A stretch of 64,000 nucleotides of DNA, taken from Bos javanicus (taxonomy: Eukaryota; Chordata; Mammalia; Artiodactyla; Bovidae). The notes beneath the pieces were generated by a model. The model searched no databases and was not told the DNA's origin. It saw nothing but the letters and a program-made list of their open reading frames with translations. How positions within the stretch are numbered: the first letter of the stretch is position 1; each line of letters begins with the position of its first letter. This document shows, one piece after another, positions 10,067-20,629 of the stretch. A program made the position numbers and the translations under genes. Location: the NCBI RefSeq assembly GCF_032452875.1, contig NC_083876.1:2976001-3040000 (forward strand), in the 5' to 3' direction.

Positions 10067-10076
10067 TTTTTATACC
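10067..10076 (-). promoter_or_regulatory. LTR TATA-like box
   Basis: The minus-strand string ggtataaaaa sits just upstream of the poly(A) signal, a compact arrangement usual in betaretroviral LTRs. Whether it is active cannot be told. Confidence 0.55.
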
Positions 10077-11540
10077 TTAAGTTATGCATAGAGGATAATG
10101 GGGGAAGGGGTAGAGTCAGGCAGCAAGCCGGCTTTCTTCCTGCAAACTTAGCATATGCAAAAGTTAGGTGATTTGCATCATCTTCTGGCCCGGAGGCCTG
10201 TTAACAATTTAAGACCCTTTCTTCAGAAAACTTATTTTTCTCTAAACGTGATTGATCAGGAGCCACCCTCCAAAAGCATTAGATAAAGTTGCATTCCTAC
10301 AGAGCAAAGGTGTGGTGGGCTATAACAAGAAAAAGAATTAACTCAAGGGTCCCAGGTTACAAACATTAAAGCTACTACTTACACCAATTCTATTAATCAA
10401 TACACTGCCAGGGACACAGCAGGTAAGGGATATGGAAACTTAGCAGCAAACATTGGCCCAACAAGTGAAAATCCCTTCACCAATACAATTTCTAATCAAT
10501 CTTTTAACTACTCAAAAGAATCTGTGTTTAGACAGTTTAGAACATCTCCTGCCTCTCACAGTTGGGAGGCTCTGAACAATCACATGTGGCCGGAAAAACC
10601 TATTCAGGCAGGCTAGAAGATTTCCAAAGGAGTTTGTAGGTTAAACACTGTCACACCCAGGAATTATTAACTGGAGCTGTAAGCTAACTCTTTTTTCAGA
10701 GAGAGGTACTGGGGGACAGCCCCCCGTAAAGTCAGAGGTGTAGGTGAAAGCACAAAGCAGAAAGTAGGCAGACTCTGGTTTTGGGGGTAGATTGCTCGAG
10801 AATTTCCAGGGAGACTCCTGAGGCTTGATCCCGCCTTTGCGTATGCCAAGCCTCCTTCCTCATGACCTTTGCCAGGGGCGGAGCTCGCTCCCCGCAATTC
10901 TGTGCATGGATTTTTCCAGCCAAGAATACTGGAAATTCTTGAATACTGGAGTAGGTTGCCATTTCCCCCTCCAGGGGGTCTTCCTGGCCCAGGGATTGAA
11001 TCCACATCTCTTGTTAGCAGGTGGGTTCCTTATGACTAAGACACCTAGCAAGCCCATTTGTGTCTTTAGAGAGTGAAAATAATAGTTATTTTAGTTTATT
11101 TATTTATTTATTTTTGCTTTTTAAATGGAATTGAATGAACATGAGATGTATTTTGAGGAGACTATTAATTTACTTGTCTGTGGTACATTTCCTGGTCTCA
11201 TTTCACATTTTACACAGTGTTTCCATATACAGCATGTTTAAATGTTTGATAAGTGTGTGAATGAATAGATTTCTTCTTGTTATATTTCTTGTAGCAAGGG
11301 GGACTGGCGACTTGGGCATAAAGTTGTAGATTCATAAATGAGATGGAGTCATGAATACCTCACAGTTGGTCCTGATTTTCAGAAACTACAATCTGAATAA
11401 AACCAACTTAAAGTCCTTAGTGACAATATATTTTTATATTTTTTATTTGGAGTATAATTACTTTACTATGCTATGCTGGTCTCTGCCATACAACACCACA
11501 AATCAATCATAATTATATACATATATACCCTTCCTCTGGA

Positions 11541-11791
11541 GAAGGCAATGGCACCTCACTCCAGTACTCTTGCCTGGAAAATCCCATGGGCGGAGGAGCC
11601 TGGTAGGCTGCAGACCATGGGGTCGCGAAGAGTCGGACACAACTGAGCGACTTCACTTACACTTTTCCCTTTCTTGCATTGGAGAAGGAAATGGCAACCC
11701 ACTCCAGTGTTCTTGCCTGGAGAATCCCAGGGACGGGGCCGCCGTCTATGGGGTCGCACAGAGTCGGACACGACTGAAGTGACTTAGCAGC
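11541..11791 (+). mobile_element. Bov-A2 SINE, sense
   Basis: Two Bov-A monomers end in cttagcagc. A perfect 16-bp target duplication, atacccttcctctgga, lies at 11525-11540 and 11792-11807. Confidence 0.96.
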
Positions 11792-12184
11792 ATACCCTTC
11801 CTCTGGAGACTCTCCCCTCATCCCACCCTATAGGTTGTCACATAGTGTCAGTTTGGGTTCACTGTGTTATATTGCAATTTTGCACATTTTATCTATTTTT
11901 TCTTGTGACAGTGTAAATAGGTCAATGCTACTTTCTCAGTTTTTCCTACCCTCTTCTTCCCTCACTATGACCACAAGGCCATTCTCTACATCTGAGTCTC
12001 CATTTCTTCTCTGTAAATAGGTTCATGAGTATTATTTTTTCTAGATTCCACATATACATGTTAACATACAATATTTGCTTTCCTCTTTCTGACTTACTTC
12101 ACTCTGTATTACAGGCTCTAGGTTCATCCACATCACTATAATGAACTCAAATTTATTCCTTTTATGGCTGAATAATATTCCATT

Positions 12185-12457
12185 TGGAAAAGGCAATGGC
12201 TACCCACTCCAGTACTCTAGCCTGGAAAATCCCATGGATGGCAGAGCCTGGTAGGCTGCAGTCCATGGGGTTGCGAAGAGTCGGACATGACTGAGCGACT
12301 TCACTTTCACTTTTCACTTCCATGCACTGGAGAAAGAAATGGCAGCCCACTGCAGTGTTCTTGCCTGGAGAATCCCAGGGACAGCAGAGCCTGGTTGGCT
12401 GCCATCTATGGGGTTGCACAGAGTCAGACACAACTGAAGTGACTTAGCAGCAGCAGC
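12185..12457 (+). mobile_element. Bov-A2 SINE, sense
   Basis: Two Bov-A monomers with a cagcagcag tail. An 11-bp target duplication, aatattccatt, is at 12174-12184 and 12458-12468. It lies about 650 bp from the other Bov-A2 in the same old L1. Confidence 0.95.
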
Positions 12458-12702
12458 AATATTCCATTGTATAGATACACTACATCTTTATTCATTCATC
12501 ATGTAACAGTACTTTTGATGGGATTTTTTGTTCTATTAGGTATTTCCAAATTCCTAGAAAATATTTTTGAACACTTTTGGGCAAAATGTGATCAAGCTGA
12601 AACCTGTGTTAAAAACTTACTTTATATTATGTACTTGAAGTTGCACTATTATGAAGTATATATCAATAGAAACACATTTATGCATTATTGATTATACGTC
12701 TA

Positions 12703-13448
12703 GGGTCACCCAAGATGGATGGGTTATGTTGGAGATTTCTGACAAAATGTGGTCCATCGGAGAAGGGAATGGCAAACTACTTCAGTATTCTTGCATTGAG
12801 AACCCAATGAATGGTATGAAAGGGGAAAAATACATGACACTGAAAGATGAACTCCCCAGGGCTTCAAAATCACTGGAGATGGTGTCTGCAGCCATGAAAT
12901 TAAAAGACATTTGTTCCTTGGAAGAAAAGCTATAAAAAACCTATAGGCATATTCAAAAGCAGAGACATTACTTTACCAAGAAGGTCCATATGTCTAGTCA
13001 AAGATGTGGTTTTTCCAGTAGTCATGTATGGATGTGAGAGTTGGACTGTAAAGAAAGCTGAGCACCGAATAATTGATTCTTTTGAACTGTAGTTTTGGAG
13101 AAGTCTCTTGAGAGTGCCTTGGACAGCAAGGTGATCAAAACAGTCAATCCTAAAGGAATATTCATTGGAAGTACTGATGCTGAGGCTGAAGCTCCAATAC
13201 TTTGGTCACCTGATATGAAGAGCTGTTTCATTGGAACAGACTCTGATGCTAGGAAAGATTGAAGGCAGGAGGAGAAGGGGATGGCAGAGGATGAGATGGT
13301 TGGATGGCATTACTGACTTGATGGACGTGAGTTTGAGCAAGTTCCAGGATTTGGTGATGGACAAGGAAGCCTGGCGTGCTGCAGTCCATGGGGTCACAAA
13401 GAGGGAACATTTCTCAACTTGGGACAGGACTGAGCAACTGAAATGAAC
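12703..13448 (+). mobile_element. BovB with 5' end fused to 3' part (internal deletion)
   Basis: 12703-12860 matches the BovB 5' untranslated start (compare 61757-61922). The sequence then jumps near 12861 to the BovB region encoding the KITADGDCS motif and continues to the 3' tail. About 2 kb of coding sequence is missing. The junction has a short overlap (about ggct). The tail region carries an extra 18-base insertion near 13403. It is fully non-coding. Confidence 0.82.
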
Positions 13449-14584
13449 TGAATTATCCATTAATATTATTATTGTTTATTATTGCTGTCATTTTTTTCTA
13501 CTGTCATTCATTTGAAAGAAATTCCTAAATTATTTTCTATTACAGTACTATAAGTTGTATGTTGTGAATTTAGTTTTTAAAGTTATCCATCTCCGAATCA
13601 TGAAGATATTTCTCTACATTTCTTTCATTTACATCAAAATGTTGCCTTTTAATTTTAGAACTCTGAACACATTCAGATTCTGATCCCAAATAAAATATAA
13701 GGTAGAAATTCATCCCCATCTATTTTTTTCTTTGTGAGTCATTTCCTAAGTACCTTGTACTAAAGGACTCAGTGTAATCTCATTAAATTGTGCCCAGATT
13801 TCCTATATATCAGAATCCTGTATACACGAGCTTGTTCCCGGAGGTCTGATTTGTCTCATTGTTGACTTTCGCAGTGGCACCACATGGAGTTTGTAGTCTG
13901 AGTACATAAAGCTCACCTCATTAATCTTCCTTTTCAAAGAAGATTTAGCTTTTTATAAGATATAATTTTTGTGAATAGATTTTAGAATGTGTTCATCAGT
14001 TTCTAAAATAATGTACAGTACTTTGATATAGCAATGAATTTGTGAATTAACTTGAAAATACTTTGTATTTTGACCAGATTATGGCATAATATCTACGATT
14101 ATATTTCAAGGACTTCAGAACATCTATTATTTTCTCTTTTTAACTGAAGTTAATAGTGTGATAGAGTTTTGGAATAGATAACTTGAGCATCTTTTGCAAG
14201 GTAAGTCTAAGATTTTGTTTATCTTTTCTATTATAGTAGGTGATATATAATTATTTCTAGACATTGTTACTACTATAGAGAAACTAGCTTTGTATGAACT
14301 ATATGCTAGTTTTAATTAAAATGAATTTTATATGAAGTACTACTAATTTTCTATGAAGTGCTGCTAATTTTCTATGGATTATTTATATTTGTAAACTTTG
14401 CTAGGCACTACCTTAGTATTAAGTTATGAGAGAATGTCAAGAAGCCCAAAATTTTTGACAATTTTAGCAGCAAAAAATTCAAGTTATTTTGGTAATAAAA
14501 TAAAAATTACCATAAACAAAGAGAAACAGAAAATCAGAAAAAATACAGTTATAGTATAAAAGGATACTTTTTTAATAAATAAAA
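13449..14584. other. AT-rich DNA, no gene
   Basis: I see no recognisable repeat or coding frame. Confidence 0.5.
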
Positions 14585-15078
14585 ATACTAAAAAAGATTT
14601 ATTTATTAAATTAATATTTATTTACTTCCAATTGTGTTATTTGTGACTGACTACTGTAGCATAACATTTCCAAGATCCATTAATGTTGTGCCATGTATTA
14701 ATAATTCATTTGTTTTTATTGCTGAATAATATTCTATTGTGTTAACATGAATACAAAGTATTTATTTTCCATTTAGTGTCATGATAAATATTTGGGTTTT
14801 TTCAAATTTTTGATCATTATGAATAAAACTTTACTAACACTAATGTACAAGCTTTTGTATGAAAATATATTTTCTTTCTTTTTTTTTTTTTTTTGAGTAT
14901 CAACTAAAAATTGAATTGCTGCATTTTATGTAAATTCTCCATTTGAGGAACTAGCAGACATTTTTCAAACCACCTGCATACACAACTTTGCATTTCACCA
15001 GTAGTATATGAGGGTTCTGATTTCTCCATATCCTCACAATTCCAATATTTTCTATTAATCTTTCTTTTTGATCATACT

Positions 15079-15239
15079 GTTGTTGTTGTTTAATCACTAA
15101 GTCATGGTTCTATTGTCAATGGATTTCCCAAGCAAGAACATTGGAATGGGTTATCATGTCCTCCAAAAATCTTCCCAACCCAATTTCTGTCTCCTGCATT
15201 GGCAGGTGGATTCTTTACCACTGAGACACTAGGGAAGCC
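15079..15239 (-). mobile_element. Bov-tA SINE, antisense, shortened
   Basis: A tRNA-like head in reverse (ctgcattggcaggtgg block, gggaagcct end) with part of a Bov-A unit. It is inserted in the old L1. Confidence 0.85.
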
Positions 15240-15736
15240 TATACTAGTGGATAGAAAGTAGTATTTAAGTTTTTCACTTGCATTTCCATTATCTCATCAT
15301 TGAATTTGTTGGTTATGTTTTCTCTCCCTCTTGTAAAATTAGGTTTAAAATTCTCTCCCTCTTTTTTTTTTTTTTTAAATTAGATTTGGAAAGTTTCATT
15401 ATATTCTTTCATTCTTTTTTTTTTGGTTGTTTTGATGATGAAAATATTCTGATTCTGTCAAATTCCCATTTTTCCCTACATGAAAGTTAAAACAGCTTTT
15501 CAGTCCTACGGTGAATCCCACATGGTCGTGGTGTGCAAACTTCTTTATATGTTGCTGTATTTGCTGTGTAAATTGTGTTGTGAGTTTTTGTGCTTAATTA
15601 GTTTTGCAGTTTTCCTTTCTTGTGATGTCTTTGGTTTCATTATCAATGTTAATACTGGCCTCATAGAAACAAGTTGAGAAATGTTCCCTCCTAACTTATC
15701 TTTAGAAGAATTAATAATTTCTATTAATTCTGCTTT

Positions 15737-16406
15737 CAGTTCAGTTCAGTTGCTCAGTCCTGTCTGACTCTTTGCGACCCCATGAATCACAGCACGCCAG
15801 GTCTCCCTGTCAATCTCCAACTCCGGGAGTTCACCCAGACTCACGTGCATCGAGTCAGTGATGCCATCCAGCCATCTCATCCTCTGTCATCCCCTTCTCC
15901 TCCTGCCCCCAATCCCTCCCAGCATCAGAGTCTTTTCCAGTGAGTCAACTCTTCGCATGAGGTGGCCAAAATACTGAAGTTTCAGCTTCAGCATCATTCC
16001 CTCCAAAGAAATCCCAGGGCTGATCTTGTTCACAATGGACTGGTTGGATCTCCTTGCAGTCCAAGGGACTCTCAAGAGTCTTCTCCAACACCACAGCTCA
16101 AAAGCATCAATTCTTCAGCACTCAGATTTCTTCAAAGTCCAACTCTCACATTCATACATGACCACTGGAAAAACCATAGCCTTGACTAGATGGACCTTTG
16201 TTGGCAAAGTAATGTCTCTGCTTTTCAATATGCTATCTAGGTTGGTCATAACTTTTCTTCCAAGGAATAAGTGTCTTTTAATTTCATGGCTGCAGTCACC
16301 ATCTGCAGTGATTTTGGAGCCCCCAAAAATAAAGTCTGACACTGTTTCCACTGTTTCCCTGTGTATTTCCCATGAAGTGATGGGACCAGATGTCATGATC
16401 TTTGTT
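15737..16406 (-). mobile_element. 5'-truncated BovB, antisense
   Basis: The copy starts with the cagttcagttcag tail and ends at the region encoding KIMASGP. A 9-bp target duplication, ttctgcttt, is at 15728-15736 and 16407-16415. It is relatively well preserved. Confidence 0.92.
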
Positions 16407-17710
16407 TTCTGCTTTACATGTTTCAAATATTCCCCAGTGAAGTCATTGATTTGTCTGTTTGCTCATTGACTTAATAATTCAACGTCTTTACTCTTGAAAG
16501 GTATACTTAGATTTTCTGTTTCTTCTGGAGTCAATTTCAGTAGTTTATGTTTTTCTACGAATGTCTTTATTTAAACATAATTACCTAGATTTTTTTATAT
16601 TGAGCTTTTAATAATGTTTCCTTGCAATTCTTTTTCTTTCTGCAATTTCAGTAATAATACTTTCTTCCTCATTCCTAATTTTGGTACTCTGATTCTTCTT
16701 TCTCTCTTAGTATAGACAAGAAGATTTATTATTTTTTTTAATAATTTCCAAAGATAGACTTTTTTAAAAAATATTCTCTCTTCTTTATCTATACTCTCTT
16801 TAATTAATTTCACTGTACAGTTTATAGTTTACTTCTACATTTTTTCAGTATATGAATGTGAAAGTTTAGGTATTGGTTGAGAACATCCTGACCTTTTATA
16901 GCTATAATTTTTACTCTAAGCACTGCATCACCTACATTACATGAGTTTTGTCATGTTGTGTCACCATTTATATAATCCCAAATGATTTTCTTGTTTCTAT
17001 TATGATTTTTGATTCATTGGTTTAAATTATGTTAATTTACACTTAGTTTGTGAATTCATTGAATTGAATTATGTTTTTGGATTCCAAATCTCATTTCACT
17101 GTGGTCAAAAAACATATTTTTTTTATTATTTCAATATTTTAAAATTTATTGTAGCTTGTATTAGCATTCATGTACCTTGGAAAACATTCCATGTGCTTTT
17201 GAGTAGAATGCAATTCTCTTGTTGTTGAATGGATCGTTTATCTGCTAGTTCTACATGACTTATACTTTTGTTCAAATATTATATAGACTAGGTTTGATAG
17301 ACTACTGAAAGTGCTGAAATATGTTTTTATTTCATCTGTTTTGGGTCTCCGTTTTGATTCTTCATCTGTCTGTTGAAGTCTTCAACTATCTGTTTTTATT
17401 TCATCTGTTTTGGCTTTCTGCTGCTAGGTTCACATGCTTATAATCTTCTGATACATTGCCTTTTTATCATTATAACATATTCTTTGTTTTCTCTAGTGAT
17501 TATTTTTTCTCTTAGTGTTTGTTGATTCTGATCTTAACATAGTAGCTCCAATTTTCTATGCTTGTTATTTGAATGATATGTCTTTTCTCAACCTTTTACT
17601 TTCTATTTGTACATTCAAATGTAGAGTGGACCTTATGTAAATATTATACACTTGTATATATTGATAAATTTTCTAATATGAACATTTCTGCCATTTTATT
17701 GGACTTTTAT

Positions 17711-18035
17711 CAAGGAGATCAAACCAGGCAATCCTAAAGGAAATCAGCCCTGAATATTCACTGGATGGACTGATATTGAAGCTGATGTTCCAATAGTTTG
17801 GCCACCTGATGTTAATAGACAACTCACTGGAAAAAACAAACAAGCAAAAAAGCATGTTGCTAGGAAAAATTGATGGAAAGATAAAGGAAACAACAGAGGC
17901 TGAGATGGGTGGATTGTGTCACTGATCAAAGGACATGAGTTTGAGCAAATTCCAGGAGATAGTAAAGGACAGGGATTCTTGTCATGCTGTAGTCCATGGG
18001 GTTGTGAAGAGTCGGACATGACTGAGAGACTGAAC
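17711..18035 (+). mobile_element. BovB 3' fragment, sense, old
   Basis: The blocks encoding the RRSNQ, QYFGH and DREAW regions are readable but heavily mutated; the copy ends at gactgaac. An A-rich insertion near 17838-17860 breaks the frame. Confidence 0.85.
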
Positions 18036-18331
18036 AATAATAATCTATTTGATTGTAATGTTATTATTAGAATAGTTGGATTTATGTCTGTCATTTTTAT
18101 TTTGTTTTTGCTTATATCTAATTTTTAAAAATCTCTGTTCTGATACCACTACTTTTTATATTAAGAAATGATTTTAAGGGCAAAATTTTAATACTCACAA
18201 TATTATCTTTGTTGTATTATTTCATTTATTTTCTTAATAGCTACCCTGGACATTACTATAAACATCTTAACATAGCAGAATGTATCACAAATTTAATCTC
18301 CCACAAATATTAGCTTAATTTTTTGCTATTG

Positions 18332-19418
18332 TTGTTCAATCTCTAACTCGTATCCATATCTGTAACCCCATGAATTTCAGTAAACCAGGTTTCTCTGTCC
18401 TTCACTGTCTCCCTGATTTTCCTCAAATTCGTGTCCATTGAGTCAGTAATGTCATCCAACCATCTCCTCTCTGTCACCCCTTTATCCTCCTGGCCTCAAT
18501 CTTTCTCAGTATCAGGGTCTTTTCCAGTGAGTCAGCTCTTCAAAAGAGGTGGCCAGTATTGGAGCTTCAGTTTCAACATCAGTCCTCTCAATTAATATTT
18601 AGGTTTGATTTCCTTTAGGATTGACTGGTTTGATCTTCTTGCTATCCAAAGGACTCTCAAAAGTCTTCTCCAGCACCACAGTTTGAAAGCATCAGTTCTT
18701 CAGCACTCAGCCTTCTTTAAGGTCTAACTCTCACATCCTTACATGACTACTGGAAAACTAAAGATTTGGCTATATAAATCTTTCTTAGCAAAAGTATGCC
18801 TCTACTTTTTAAAGTGCTGTCTGGTTTGTCATAGTTTTTCTTTCTTTCAAGGAGCAAGGGTCTTTTAATTTCAAGGATGCAGCCAATATCTGCAGTGATT
18901 TTGGAGCCCAGGAAAATAAAATCTGTCACTATTTCCACTTTTCCCCCATATATTTGCCATGAAGTGGTGGGAATGGTTGCTATAATCTTGGTTTTTTAAA
19001 CACTGAGTTTTAAGCCAGCTTTTTCACTCTCCTCTTTGACCTTATCAAGAAACTCTATAATTCCTCTTCTTTTTCTGCTATTAAAGTGGTATCATCTGCA
19101 TATCTGAGATTGCTTATATTTCTCCCAGCAATCTTGATTCCAGCTTGTGCTTCATCCAGCCTGGCATTTCTCATGATTTACTCTGCATATGACTTAAATA
19201 AGCAGGGTTGTAATATACAGTCTTGATGTACTCCTTTCCCAATTTTGAACTAGTAAGTTGTTCCATGCCTCGTTCTAACTCTTGCTTCTTGTTCTGGATC
19301 TCAGAAGACATGTAAGGTGATCTGGTACTCCCAACTCTTTAAGAACTTCCAACACTTTGTTGTGATCCACACTGTCAAAGTTTTTAGCTTAGTCAATATA
19401 TAAAGCAGACATATACAC
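18332..19418 (-). mobile_element. BovB, antisense, old
   Basis: The element runs from the 3' end through the reverse of the catalytic RT region to the block encoding FIDYAKAFD. Its 5'-truncated end directly abuts the truncated 5' end of the next L1, with no clear spacer. Confidence 0.9.
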
Positions 19419-19652
19419 TGTTGATGTCTCCAAGCAAATCCACTGACATCTCAAAACTCATTACTGGACATTTCATTGCACTTCAGAGAGAAGAAATCCA
19501 GCTCCACTCACCAGAACACCGACACAAGCTTCCAGGAAACCTTGACAAGCCACCTGTCAAACCCCACCACAGCGAGGAACCTCCACAATAAAGAGGAACC
19601 ACAAAGTGCCAGAATACGGAAAGGCGACCATAAACACAGCAATATAAACAAG

Positions 19653-20578
19653 TTGAAAAGGCAGAGAAATGCACAGGAGGGAAAGGAACAGGATAAATGC
19701 CCACCAAACCAAACAAATGAGGAAGAGATAACAAATCTACCTGATAAAGAATTCCAAATAATGATAGTGAAAATGATCCAAAATCTTGAAAACAAAATTG
19801 AGTTACAGATAAATATCCTGGAGACAAGGATCAAGAAGATCCAAGAAAGGTTTAACAAGGACCTATAGGAAATAAAAAAGAGTCAATATATAATGAATAA
19901 TGCAATAAATGAGATAAAAAACACTCTGGAAGGAAACAACAGTAGAATAATGGAGGCAAAAGATAGGATAAGTGAGGTAGAAGATAGAATGGTAGAAATA
20001 AATGAAACAGAGGAAAAAGGAAAAATGAACTAAAAGAAATGAGGACAACTTCAGAGACCTCTGGGACAATGTTACATGCCTCAACATTCGAATCACAGGA
20101 GTCCCAGAATAAGAAGACAAAAAGAAAGACCATGAGAAAATACTTGAGGAGATAATAGTTGAAAACTTCCCTAAAATGGGGAAGGAAATAATCACTCAGA
20201 TCCAAGAAACCCAGAGAGTCCCAAACAGAATAATCCCAAGGTGAAACACCCCAAGACACATATTAATCAAATTAACAAAGATCAAACACAAAGAATAAAT
20301 ATTAAAGGCAGCAAGGGAAAAACAACAAATAACACACAAGGGGATTCCTATAAGGATAACAGCTGATCTTTGAACAGAAACTCTTCAGGCCAGGAGGGAA
20401 ATGGCAGGACATACTTACAGTGATGAAAAAAAATAACCTACAGCCCAGATAACTGTACCCAGCAAAGATCTCATTCAAATATGAAGGAGAAATCAAAAGT
20501 TTTACAGACAAGCAAAAGGTGAGAGAATTCAGCTCCACCAAACCAGCTCTCCAACAAATGCTAAAGGATCTTCTCTAG
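19653..20578 (+). pseudogene. L1 ORF1 (RNA-binding chaperone) pseudogene
   Basis: The normal ATG is TTG here (19653). The frame then encodes the charged, coiled-coil-forming part of ORF1p (KEFQIMIVKMIQNLENK region) up to a TAG at 19866. ORF1 continues in other frames through the blocks encoding the GVPEEED-like and C-terminal RNA-binding regions to a TAG at 20576-20578. In active L1 this protein coats L1 RNA and acts in the cytoplasmic ribonucleoprotein. The start mutation and several stops mean no product. Confidence 0.85.
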
Positions 20579-20629
20579 ACAGGAAACACAGAAAGGGTGT
20601 ATAAACTGGGACCCAAAACAACAAAGCAA

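Larger units (their letters stand above)
9780..10896 (-). mobile_element. Solo LTR of a class II ERV (bovine ERVK-like)
   Basis: On the minus strand it starts tgcggggagc and ends cctcggca, a TG...CA LTR of 1,117 bp. A perfect 6-bp target duplication, attctg, is at 9774-9779 and 10897-10902, as expected of betaretroviral integrase. No internal viral sequence is present, so the provirus was probably reduced by recombination between its two LTRs. A 43-base tandem repeat lies at 9896-9981. Confidence 0.9.
9711..11055 (-). mobile_element. Bov-tA SINE split by a solo LTR
   Basis: The two halves are 9711-9779 and 10903-11055. Its own target duplication, att(c/t)gtgtcttt, is at 9699-9710 and 11056-11067 with one mismatch. 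The LTR at 9780-10896 was inserted into it later. Confidence 0.92.
11433..12500 (-). mobile_element. L1 3' region, antisense, with two Bov-A2 insertions
   Basis: The blocks around 11440-11527, 11808-12184 and 12469-12500 read in order as the reverse complement of an artiodactyl L1 3' UTR and ORF2 end (for example the gactacttcactctgt-type block near 12090). Two SINEs interrupt it. Confidence 0.75.
14585..18325 (-). mobile_element. Old L1 (L1M-type) ORF2/3' remnant, antisense
   Basis: The stretches 14585-15078, 15240-15736, 16407-17710 and 18036-18325 follow, in order, the antisense of an L1 ORF2 (for example the block near 15645-15690 and the block near 17095-17215). Divergence is high and every frame is broken. 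A SINE and two BovB copies interrupt it. The subfamily is not resolved by eye. Confidence 0.65.

Noticed and set aside
11541..12457. Direct-repeat array, CRISPR-like
   Set aside because: The repeats are two Bov-A2 SINEs with separate target duplications, far longer than CRISPR repeats, in a vertebrate genome.
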